A stretch of 8,437 nt of DNA from DASYXZ01 sp035934315 (GTDB lineage Bacteria; Acidobacteriota; Terriglobia; UBA7540), in the NCBI GenBank assembly GCA_035934315.1, contig DASYXZ010000041.1, forward strand, positions 1 through 8,437. The letters are read 5' to 3'. A model generated the notes under the pieces. It was not told the origin of the DNA, did no database searches, and worked only from the letters and a program-made list of their open reading frames with translations. Below are positions 1-7,615 of this stretch, in pieces. Within the stretch, counting starts at the first letter, position 1; each line of letters opens with the position of its first letter. Made by a program: the position numbers and the translations under genes.

Positions 1-21
1 AAAAATACCAAGGAGAAACTT

Positions 22-357
22 ATGAACCTTGATTTTCGGAAATGGTTTTTATCTGCAACCCTGGCCGGGACGCTGGTGATGGGAACGGGCGCGGCAATCG
101 TTTACGCGCAGAACCCAAACGAGCCCCCGCCCGGAACTCGAGCCGACAATAGAGAGGACAGGCAGGATGCAAAACAACTTCACCAGCAGATCGTTGCCGA
201 CCAGGAAAGGCTCCAGTCGGACGTCCGGCAGTTCGGCAGAAAAAGCCCGCAGGCAAGGTCAGACCGCCGGCAGCTCCGGCAGGATAGACAAAGGATGAAG
301 AGACTTCGAGGTGACCGGCAGCGCGACCAGCGCATCCGGAATCGCAGGAGAAATTAA
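22..357 (+). CDS. Small secreted Arg/Gln/Asp-rich hypothetical protein
   Basis: I do not recognise a family for this 111-residue protein. The N-terminus looks like a Sec signal peptide: a short charged start (MNLDFRK), a hydrophobic stretch at about residues 8-28, and a likely cleavage site after V-Y-A at residue 29. The mature part has a short Pro-rich linker (about 31-38). The rest is dominated by Arg, Gln, Asp and Lys with few hydrophobic residues, so it is probably extended helix or disordered, strongly basic, and exported to the periplasm or cell surface. It has no cysteine after export. The start is supported by AGGAG about 7 bases before the ATG. A role in binding an acidic surface or polymer is only inference from charge. 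The gene faces the minus-strand genes downstream and is not part of their operon. Confidence 0.72.
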   Translation: MNLDFRKWFLSATLAGTLVMGTGAAIVYAQNPNEPPPGTRADNREDRQDAKQLHQQIVADQERLQSDVRQFGRKSPQARSDRRQLRQDRQRMKRLRGDRQRDQRIRNRRRN

Positions 358-385
358 TTCCGCGTGCCTGCGGTATTTGATTGGT

Positions 386-412
386 CCGGTTTGGAGGCAA
401 AGTCCAGACCGG
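386..412. terminator. 10-bp hairpin between convergent genes, possible bidirectional terminator
   Basis: CCGGTTTGGA (386-395) pairs with TCCAGACCGG (403-412) over ten positions, one of them G-U, around a 7-base loop. It lies 29 bases after the stop of the upstream plus-strand gene and 14 bases beyond the stop of the converging minus-strand gene. A second small hairpin (AGCGG/CCGCT) follows at 414-425. No clear T-tract follows on either strand, so intrinsic termination is uncertain. The position between two convergent stops is the main argument. Confidence 0.4.
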
Positions 413-426
413 TAGCGGAACCGCTC

Positions 427-699
427 CTACATTAGTTTTTGGATATCCTGATTAAAGGTGACGTGTGAACACTCAAAACCGTTGATCAGATAAACTTGCT
501 CATCACCCGGGAATGACGTCAGCGCCTCGTCCCTCTCGCGTGACAACATCATATAGCGGCTGATCTGGTAATCTTCGTCCCACTGTGAAAATATTTTCTC
601 GATTTCAGTTTTCGGGAGTGCAAAACGAGAGAGGTGCAACGGGCGGCCGAAGCCGCCGGTTAACTCCAGATATTTTTTCACCAGGGTAGCCAGGTCCAT
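427..699 (-). CDS. Hypothetical protein, 90 aa
   Basis: This is a small soluble protein with no signal peptide or membrane segment, and I cannot assign a function. Sequence features are an N-terminal helix-like stretch (MDLATLVKKYLEL), a Gly/Arg turn, an SRFALPKTE segment and a QWDEDYQISRY segment. The latter resembles a short helix-turn pattern, but no DNA-binding family can be named. The C-terminus contains a single Cys (GFECSHV). The balanced composition suggests a real gene. I chose the ATG at 699. An in-frame GTG at 714 would add five residues (VAGNA), and neither has a strong ribosome binding site. It is the last gene on the minus strand after the peroxiredoxin, 161 bases from that gene's stop, so co-transcription is possible but unproven. 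Confidence 0.55.
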   Translation of the reverse strand: MDLATLVKKYLELTGGFGRPLHLSRFALPKTEIEKIFSQWDEDYQISRYMMLSRERDEALTSFPGDEQVYLINGFECSHVTFNQDIQKLM

Positions 700-722
700 T
701 GCGTTGCCCGCCACCAGTGACC

Positions 723-857
723 AATTGTCCGTTGTGCGCGGGAGAGATTAATTCCCCGGACAATCAATCCACGAGCGCCCTCTTACTCACGTATCAGCAG
801 CCCCATGGCCCGAGGACTATTTTTCAAAATGCGCCTGACAACGGACCACGGACAAGA
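723..857. repeat. Inverted pair of degenerate 7-bp repeat tracts in the gap 700-860
   Basis: On the plus strand 723-736 reads AATTGTC, CGTTGTG. On the minus strand 857-837 reads TCTTGTC, CGTGGTC, CGTTGTC. Both follow a heptamer of the form (C/A)GTnGTC and face in opposite directions about 100 bases apart. An additional 8-bp inverted repeat (ATTGTCCG at 724-731 with CGGACAAT at 757-764) lies inside. The rest of the gap holds no convincing gene; a 62-codon plus-strand frame here has no family character. Similar heptamers recur elsewhere in the window. Confidence 0.5.
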
Positions 858-860
858 CAC

Positions 861-1343
861 TCAAGCCAATTTCTTCAACTCAGCTAGAATGTCGGAAATA
901 TTCGGAGCTTCCCCGATTTCGTAAATCTTGGACCAGGCAATCTTTCCATTCTTGTCCACAATGAATGCCGCGCGGTCATTGATGCCACCTAACTTGTGCC
1001 TGGTGGCGGGAAAAAGTCCGTACGCTGCCGCCGTCCCGGCATAGGGCCAGCGGTCCGAGGCAAGAGGAAACGTGAGACCTCCGAGGGATTTCTGAAAAGC
1101 TTTGTGCGAAAAAATCGAATCGGTATTGACGCCCAAGACTTGGGCGTTCAAGCCGGCAAACTTGGCGAGGTCCGCCTGGATTGCCGACAGCTCGGTTTGT
1201 CAAACCGGAGTAAAGTCCAATACGTAGAAAAGCACCACCACATTTTTTCCATGATGGGCGGAAAGCTGGAATTCACCCTGCGTCTCGCCCGTCATCGAGC
1301 CCAGCTTGAAATCGGGTGCTGAATCTCCTGCCTTCAAAGCCAT
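861..1343 (-). CDS. prxU: Selenocysteine-containing peroxiredoxin (AhpC/TSA family), UGA read as Sec48
   Basis: This is a thiol/selenol peroxidase that reduces hydrogen peroxide or organic peroxides; it is cytosolic, with no signal peptide. Read through codon 48 (TGA at 1200-1202) it gives 160 residues with the full peroxiredoxin fold. The N-terminus is typical (GDSAPDFKL at 6-14). The active-site segment DFTPV-U-QTEL (43-52) has the TGA exactly where the peroxidatic Cys normally sits, Thr45 three residues before it. Later come GVNTDS (71-76), FPLASD (92-97) and DRAAFIVDKNGKI with the expected active-site Arg124. The usual active-site Pro is Val41. The protein has no Cys, so it would be a 1-Sec type relying on an outside thiol. 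The start is the ATG at 1343, with GGAGG (1350-1354) six bases upstream. The true stop is also TGA. A SECIS-like hairpin follows codon 48. The alternative, a nonsense-mutated Cys peroxiredoxin, is less likely because both halves stay intact and in frame. Confidence 0.88.
1152..1188 (-). promoter_or_regulatory. Bacterial SECIS (bSECIS) stem-loop directing Sec insertion at codon 48
   Basis: In the mRNA sense, GUCGGCAAUCCAGGCG pairs with CGCCAAGUUUGCCGGC around the five-base loop GACCU. Thirteen of sixteen positions pair (one G-U), with a U-U mismatch and a two-by-two internal loop (CA/AA) below a 4-bp GC cap. The apical loop starts with G and lies 27 bases after the UGA. The known bacterial SECIS model wants a small apical loop with G in its first two positions, about 16-37 bases after UGA, and this hairpin fits it. 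Its expected ligand is SelB carrying Sec-tRNA. The selA, selB, selC and selD genes are not in this window. Confidence 0.8.
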
Positions 1344-1424
1344 GCAAAACCTCCGTGGTCAGCATCAAAATTAGAAAAATACAAAAAACTTCGAGTTTTG
1401 CGTCACGCACGAATTCATTAACAA

Positions 1425-1451
1425 CCAACACCCCGTAGTCCGCGGTGTTGG
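1425..1451 (-). terminator. 8-bp hairpin just after moeZ, candidate terminator
   Basis: CCAACACC (1425-1432) and GGTGTTGG (1444-1451) form a perfect 8-bp stem with an 11-base loop, 11 bases beyond the moeZ stop. On the minus strand it is followed by TTGTTAATG, only weakly T-rich, so full termination is uncertain. The loop and right arm contain two units of the (C/A)GTnGTC heptamer type (CGTAGTC, CGCGGTG). If it terminates, it separates the cysteine operon from the peroxiredoxin gene. A second weak AT-rich hairpin (AAAACT/AGTTTT) lies at 1385-1399. Confidence 0.4.
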
Positions 1452-1461
1452 AAACCTGCGC

Positions 1462-2631
1462 TCAATACTTCGGCATCATGGGGTCCACCTCATCCGCCCA
1501 GGCGAGCACGCCGCCCTTGAGGTTATGGATTTTGCGAAACCCCGCCTTCATCAAAAATTCGACGGCCTGGGCGCTGCGCATTCCGGAGCGGCAGTGGACC
1601 ACAATGTCGTCCGCTGAATTGAGTTCGTTCATTCGCTTCGGCACTTCTCCGAGCGGAATCAGGACGGAGCCCGGAATGCGGCAAATTTGAAACTCGTGCG
1701 GCTCGCGAACATCAACAAGAACGAAGGGTTTCTTTTCGTCCATCATTTTTTTGACTTCGGGCGCCGAAATTTCTGGAACTTTGGATGAGGGCACGTGTTC
1801 TTCTCCTCGAATGCCGCAGAATTGTTCGTAATCGATCAGCTTCGTGACAGTCGGATGCGTTCCGCAAACCGGGCACTCGGAATTCTTGCGCAATTTCAAT
1901 TCGCGGAACTTCATGTTCATGGCGTCAAAAAGCAGCAACCGCCCAACCAGACTGCGGCCGACGCCGAGGATTAGCTTGATTGTTTCAACGGCCTGGATGC
2001 AGCCCACAATTCCCGGCAGTACGCCGAGAACACCACCTTCGGCGCAACTGGGCACAAGCCCCGGTGGAGGCGGCTCCGGGTAAAGGCAGCGGTAGCACGG
2101 CCCTTCTTTGGCGTAAAAAATAGACGCCTGGCCTTCAAAGCGAAAAATGCTCCCATAAACATTGGGCTTGCCCAACAGGACGCACGCATCATTCACCAGA
2201 TATCGCGTGGGAAAATTGTCAGTGCCGTCCGCGACGATGTCAAAATCTTTAAAGATGTCGAGCGCATTTTCGGAAGTCAGGCGCGTTTCGAATCCCACGA
2301 CCTCAACATTGGGATTGATGTCCGCGATGGTCTCGCGCGCCGAAGTCAGCTTGGGCCGACCCACATCATTCGTGTCATGAATAATTTGTCTTTGAAGGTT
2401 GGTAAAATCGACTGTGTCAAAATCCACGATGCCGAGCTTGCCCACTCCCGCCGCCGCCAGATAAAGCGCCAGCGGCGACCCAAGGCCTCCGGCGCCAATG
2501 CAGAGCACTCTGGCTTGCTTCAGCTTGAGCTGACCATCCATGCCCACTTCCGGCATGATGAGGTGACGGCTGTAGCGCAGCACTTCGTCTTTGGTTAGTT
2601 TCGCCGCCGGTGCTTCGGTTAGTGTTGCCAT
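1462..2631 (-). CDS. moeZ: MoeZ-type adenylyltransferase/sulfurtransferase (ThiF/MoeB domain fused to rhodanese)
   Basis: This cytosolic E1-like enzyme adenylates the C-terminal glycine of a ubiquitin-like carrier and then transfers sulfur to form a thiocarboxylate. Its 389 residues match the MoeZ/MOCS3 layout. The ThiF/MoeB domain (about 15-250) has the nucleotide loop GAGGLGSP (46-53), FTNLQRQ with the active-site Arg (76-82), and ADGTDNFPTR (134-143). Zinc-binding Cys pairs are CYRC (179, 182) and CPVC (253, 256), and the conserved Cys196 sits in PSCAEGGVLG. After a linker the rhodanese domain (about 285-385) carries the active loop HCRSGMRS with Cys347. The start ATG at 2631 is preceded by AAGGA about 10 bases upstream. 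It follows cysO by 64 bases, so CysO is the most likely partner. It could also serve MoaD or ThiS encoded elsewhere, as single MoeZ/MOCS3 proteins do in other organisms. Confidence 0.93.
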   Translation of the reverse strand: MATLTEAPAAKLTKDEVLRYSRHLIMPEVGMDGQLKLKQARVLCIGAGGLGSPLALYLAAAGVGKLGIVDFDTVDFTNLQRQIIHDTNDVGRPKLTSARETIADINPNVEVVGFETRLTSENALDIFKDFDIVADGTDNFPTRYLVNDACVLLGKPNVYGSIFRFEGQASIFYAKEGPCYRCLYPEPPPPGLVPSCAEGGVLGVLPGIVGCIQAVETIKLILGVGRSLVGRLLLFDAMNMKFRELKLRKNSECPVCGTHPTVTKLIDYEQFCGIRGEEHVPSSKVPEISAPEVKKMMDEKKPFVLVDVREPHEFQICRIPGSVLIPLGEVPKRMNELNSADDIVVHCRSGMRSAQAVEFLMKAGFRKIHNLKGGVLAWADEVDPMMPKY

Positions 2632-2648
2632 TTTTCGTTTCCTTTGTT

Positions 2649-2719
2649 CGTAGTCCGTTTTCAGTTGTCCCCGACCCGTTCACCAACGGAGGTTTTCACC
2701 CCATTGACCACTGACAACT
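2649..2719. repeat. Inverted pair of 7-bp repeat tracts across the cysO-moeZ junction
   Basis: On the plus strand 2649-2669 is three heptamers: CGTAGTC, CGTTTTC, AGTTGTC. On the minus strand 2719-2699 is AGTTGTC, AGTGGTC, AATGGGG. The tracts point toward each other with about 29 bases between, and share the unit AGTTGTC exactly. The second tract lies inside the last codons and near the stop of cysO, so it shapes the protein's C-terminus. Confidence 0.55.
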
Positions 2720-3001
2720 GCCATCTTTTCCTCCAGCAATCGAAGGCACGATGCTGAGCACGTCGTTCGAACTGAGAGGCGTCGCTTCTTTTTGCAGATA
2801 ACGTATGTCTTCGTCGTTCAGGTAAATATTCACAAAGCTTCGCAGCTTGCCTTCATCGTTGTAGAGATGTTGGCGGAGATCGCCGAACTGCGACGTAAGG
2901 CTTGCGAGCGCCTCGGCGACCGTCCTGGCCTCCACTTCGATCGAATCTTTCTTCCCTGTATATTGGCGCAGGGGAGTCGGGATGATTACTTTTACCGGCA
3001 T
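2696..3001 (-). CDS. cysO: CysO-like ubiquitin-fold sulfur carrier with a 10-residue tail after Gly-Gly
   Basis: This is a small carrier whose C-terminal Gly thiocarboxylate donates sulfur for cysteine synthesis. It has 101 residues; residues 1-91 match the CysO/MoaD/ThiS beta-grasp family, with FVNIYLNDEDIRYL (56-69) and the ending VPSIAGG (85-91). The oddity is that the frame continues after Gly90-Gly91 with KDGSCQWSMG before TGA. Known mycobacterial CysO ends at Gly-Gly, and MoeZ needs a free terminal Gly, so the tail must be removed. The adjacent JAMM protease is the obvious candidate, as HcyD removes a terminal Ala from HcyS in Wolinella. Most of the tail codons come from an intergenic heptamer repeat. 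The start ATG at 3001 follows GGAGAGGAG. It lies between the protease (115-base gap) and moeZ (64-base gap). It could alternatively feed MoaD- or ThiS-type pathways, but the neighbours favour cysteine. Confidence 0.9.
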   Translation of the reverse strand: MPVKVIIPTPLRQYTGKKDSIEVEARTVAEALASLTSQFGDLRQHLYNDEGKLRSFVNIYLNDEDIRYLQKEATPLSSNDVLSIVPSIAGGKDGSCQWSMG

Positions 3002-3116
3002 TCAGTCTCCTCTCCAAACAGAACGCCCGCGATTTTCCCACGAGCACTGAAACATTTTTCCGCAGCGGGGTGCAAGCAAACTTGATCCCCCACATAATAT
3101 GGATGCGGCACAAAGA

Positions 3117-3593
3117 TTAAGTATTCAAAACTTCCATCTGCTCCGAGCCAAATCGGGATCTGTCGTCAGACAATACCCAGGACGTCATTTCCCCGGGTTC
3201 GCCTTCCTTGACTGAAACGATAACATAAGAATACCACGGCCATGCGTGCTCGCGGTCATATTCAGAGGGCCTCGCGGGTGCGTCAGGATGCGAATGATAG
3301 TAACCCAAAACATCCAGACCGCGTGCGCGAGCGCCTTTTTCCACCTTCAATTGCTCCAGCGGATCGATCAGGAAACGGTTTCTCTCGGATTCCCTTCCCG
3401 GCGACTCGAGCGGCAATAATTCCTGGGCGCGGGCCGCATCAAGCCGGAGATTTTTTAAAGGAATTACCTCCTTCACTATCTTGTGCAGGTCTTTCGCATC
3501 ACCAAGAAGAATCCCGCAACACTCGTTGGGATAATCGGTCGATCCGTGTTCACGAATTGCTTTTATTTGCGCTTGGACTATTCTAAGGGCCAT
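3117..3593 (-). CDS. mec: JAMM/MPN+ (M67) zinc metallopeptidase, Mec-type CysO-cysteine hydrolase
   Basis: This is a cytosolic zinc isopeptidase-like enzyme. In mycobacteria the Mec protein cuts the CysO-cysteine adduct, freeing cysteine and regenerating CysO. The 158 residues hold the complete JAMM signature: catalytic Glu24 in YPNECCGILLG, and His100, His102, Ser110 and Asp113 in HSHPDAPARPSEYD. Length is typical of short bacterial JAMM proteins, with no extra domain. It sits between cysM and cysO on the same strand, which supports the cysteine role. Because CysO here has a tail beyond Gly-Gly, the enzyme may also mature the carrier; this is inference. The start ATG at 3593 lacks a clear Shine-Dalgarno sequence, and no better upstream start is seen. 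About 154 bases of repeat-bearing DNA separate it from cysM. Confidence 0.9.
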   Translation of the reverse strand: MALRIVQAQIKAIREHGSTDYPNECCGILLGDAKDLHKIVKEVIPLKNLRLDAARAQELLPLESPGRESERNRFLIDPLEQLKVEKGARARGLDVLGYYHSHPDAPARPSEYDREHAWPWYSYVIVSVKEGEPGEMTSWVLSDDRSRFGSEQMEVLNT

Positions 3594-3609
3594 TGGGTCT
3601 CACTGCGCC

Positions 3610-3753
3610 AATTAAGCGATTGGGTGAACGCGTGATTGAGCGAATGCGCCAGTTTCTCATGCCACTATTTGAGCGGCGCACCAACCACCGACGCAATGAA
3701 TCTCCAAACGGTTATTCAAGCGCTCGATCGCTCAATCACGAAATTGCTTAATT
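3610..3753. repeat. 144-bp segment bounded by inverted 8-bp repeat tracts (cysM-mec gap)
   Basis: The left end on the plus strand (3610-3649) divides into octamers AATTAAGC, GATTGGGT, GAACGCGT, GATTGAGC, GAATGCGC. The right end on the minus strand (3753-3714) divides into AATTAAGC, AATTTCGT, GATTGAGC, GATCGAGC, GCTTGAAT. The arms share AATTAAGC and the 13-mer CGTGATTGAGCGA exactly; the spacing between them differs by exactly one octamer. The right arm contains the last codon and TAA stop of cysM. The central 60-70 bases show no gene. It may be a small non-autonomous element, a recombination-grown repeat or an mRNA hairpin. Confidence 0.6.
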
Positions 3754-4704
3754 TTTCTCGTCCCAAAATCTTTCGCTTAAATATTTATCACCGCTGTCGG
3801 GAAAGATAGTGACAATCACGCCGCGGCGCGCCTGCTTTGCGACCTGCAAGGCCGCCACCATGGCCGCGCCCGATGACACACCGACCAACAAACCCTCATG
3901 GCGCGCCAGCCGAAGCGTCATGGCGTAGGATTCTTCGGTGGATATCGCCAGATCCTCATCGGCAAGGCCCGGGTCATAAATTCCCGGGACGATGGCGGTG
4001 GCCATGTGTTTCATACCTTCGAGGCCATGAAAAGGCGAGTCCGGCTGAAAAGAAATGCAGCGGATCTTCGGATTCAATTCTTTCAGTTTACGCGCCGTGC
4101 CTATAAAGGTGCCGCTGGTACCGAGCCCCGCCACAAAATGCGTGACGCGCCCTGCCGTCTGACTGAAAATTTCCGGCGCCGTCCCGTTGTAATGCGCGCC
4201 CCAATTGGCCGGGTTATCGTACTGGTTGGCGTAGAAATAGGGGTGCGGATGCGTCGCCACCACTTCTCTAACCTGCCGGATGGCGCCGTCCGAGCCTTCC
4301 ATAGGATCAGTGAAAACGACCTCCGCCCCATACGCTTTCAGGATTCGCTTGCGCTCCACACTTACATTGCCCGGCATGTAGAGCTTGGCGCGATAACCGC
4401 GCGCGGCGCAAATCATGGCGTAGGCGATGCCCGTGTTCCCCGAAGTTGAGTCGACGAGTGTTCTCCCTTTGGACATCAGCCCGGCGCGCTCGGCCTCCAG
4501 GATGATATTCATTGCCGGCCGGTCTTTTACCGAGCCCCCCGGATTCGCCCACTCCGCTTTGGCGTAAAACTCAACCTCCGGAAACTCCCGCCCCACGCGT
4601 TGCAGGCGCAGGAGCGGCGTATTCCCAATCAGGGACAACACATCCTGCGGTCCGGGATCAGCGATGATATTAGTTTGAGCGAGCGCCCTTGCGTTCTTTG
4701 TCAT
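3748..4704 (-). CDS. cysM: Cysteine synthase, CysM family (PLP-dependent, CysO-linked)
   Basis: This PLP enzyme forms cysteine by replacing the activated hydroxyl of serine with sulfur, here probably from CysO thiocarboxylate. Its 318 residues match the cysteine synthase/CBS fold. IGNTPLLRL is at 26-34. The PLP Schiff-base Lys60 is in NPGGSVKDRP. The substrate loop TSGNTG is at 87-92, the PLP-phosphate loop GTSGT at 195-199, and VGVSSGA at 274-280. Mycobacterial CysM uses O-phosphoserine and has a key Arg after the (A/Q)xP turn. Here the equivalent region reads QPDSPFHGLEG with Asp222, so the acceptor (O-phosphoserine or O-acetylserine) cannot be fixed from sequence. It is first in the cysM-mec-cysO-moeZ cluster. 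There is no clear ribosome binding site before the ATG at 4704, and the predicted promoter leaves a very short leader. The stop codon lies inside a repeat arm. Confidence 0.93.
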   Translation of the reverse strand: MTKNARALAQTNIIADPGPQDVLSLIGNTPLLRLQRVGREFPEVEFYAKAEWANPGGSVKDRPAMNIILEAERAGLMSKGRTLVDSTSGNTGIAYAMICAARGYRAKLYMPGNVSVERKRILKAYGAEVVFTDPMEGSDGAIRQVREVVATHPHPYFYANQYDNPANWGAHYNGTAPEIFSQTAGRVTHFVAGLGTSGTFIGTARKLKELNPKIRCISFQPDSPFHGLEGMKHMATAIVPGIYDPGLADEDLAISTEESYAMTLRLARHEGLLVGVSSGAAMVAALQVAKQARRGVIVTIFPDSGDKYLSERFWDEKN

Positions 4705-4721
4705 AAGTAAAATAAACTGTC

Positions 4722-4751
4722 ATTCTAGGGTGAGGGATTCTAAAGTGTCAA
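4722..4751 (-). promoter_or_regulatory. Sigma70-type promoter for the cysM operon
   Basis: On the minus strand a perfect -35 TTGACA (4751-4746) is followed after 18 bases by TAGAAT (4727-4722), five of six matches to the -10 consensus. The expected transcription start near 4715 leaves a leader of only about 11 bases before the cysM ATG, which fits the lack of a Shine-Dalgarno sequence. No operator palindrome is evident. It sits in the 64-base divergent gap shared with the 133-aa gene. Confidence 0.6.
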
Positions 4752-4768
4752 TGTAGCGAGGGCAAAAT

Positions 4769-5170
4769 ATGGGCGCAGCGGTGAAAGACTCGACCGACAT
4801 TCGCAAGGAGTTCGAACTAGCAGGATTTGAAGTTGTGACAACCGGTAATGATTTGGCGTCAATCGAAGTGAGGAAAAACAATTGCAGCCGCCTGCTGACC
4901 CGCAATTCCAAGGGCGCATGGCGCCCTCAGGGGCCGCCCCATTTCACGGTTCGCGGATTGGAATGCGAACTGGAGGACCGCGGGTATCAGAAATTCTGGT
5001 ATTTCGATGGGAAGCGGTTTCCCATCAAGCAGAGCGACTTGAAAGTTCTCCATCAATTCGACGAGGAACTGAGAGCAATCCTCGGTCTCATAACTCTCTA
5101 TCACGAATCGCTGGGAACAACTTCCGCCCGTTCCGTCTATGACCGGCTCGATGGCCGCCCGGACAAATAG
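4769..5170 (+). CDS. Hypothetical protein, 133 aa
   Basis: I do not recognise a family. The protein looks soluble and cytosolic, with no signal peptide or membrane span. The N-terminal half reads as alternating short strands (FEVVTTGN, LASIEVRKN, RLLTRNSKGAW), then a central HFTVRGLECELEDRGYQKFWYFDGKRFPI region rich in aromatic and charged residues. The C-terminal third is predominantly helical (about 88-115, from SDLKVLHQF). Two Cys residues (39 and 66) are too far apart to suggest a motif. The start is the ATG at 4769, with GAGG about 8 bases upstream. It is divergent from cysM across 64 bases and converges on the M28 peptidase gene with only 8 bases between stops. The shared divergent gap hints at joint control with cysM but proves nothing. 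Confidence 0.75.
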   Translation: MGAAVKDSTDIRKEFELAGFEVVTTGNDLASIEVRKNNCSRLLTRNSKGAWRPQGPPHFTVRGLECELEDRGYQKFWYFDGKRFPIKQSDLKVLHQFDEELRAILGLITLYHESLGTTSARSVYDRLDGRPDK

Positions 5171-5178
5171 AAAACAAT

Positions 5179-7479
<2,301 letters not shown>

Positions 7480-7615
7480 GAATTCCTCCCTGAAAATAAA
7501 AAGCGGTCATCGCCAAAGTGAGATCGAAGCCTCGAACGGCCGAAAACAATCCGACGCACATTTCCCATTCAACCTGCTTCAGACTGAATCTTAATCGTAT
7601 TAGCGAAACACTGGT

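Noticed and set aside
723..857. Heptamer tracts as a CRISPR array or remnant
   Set aside because: Units are 7 bp, directly abutting, without unique spacers, and there are no cas genes in the window.
699..887. Plus-strand 62-codon frame in the gap after the peroxiredoxin
   Set aside because: Low-complexity composition, no ribosome binding site, and it overlaps both neighbouring genes and the heptamer repeats.
861..1151. A stand-alone 96-aa peroxiredoxin fragment starting at TTG 1151
   Set aside because: It lacks the active-site segment and has no ribosome binding site. The missing N-terminus lies in the same frame just upstream, broken only by TGA at the catalytic position, so the full Sec gene explains it better than a truncation or frameshift.
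996..1322. Plus-strand 108-codon frame antisense to the peroxiredoxin
   Set aside because: No family character. It is open because the peroxiredoxin codons on the other strand avoid stops in that frame.
2679..2726. Short frame ATGGCAGTTGTC... of about 14 codons after GGAGG at the end of cysO, as a leader peptide for moeZ
   Set aside because: The GGAGG is simply the Gly-Gly codons of CysO, and the peptide is repeat-derived with no regulatory features such as runs of one amino acid.
3898..4449. Plus-strand 183-codon open frame inside cysM
   Set aside because: It is antisense to a fully convincing CysM and has an Arg/His-rich composition with no family motif; typical shadow of a GC-rich gene.
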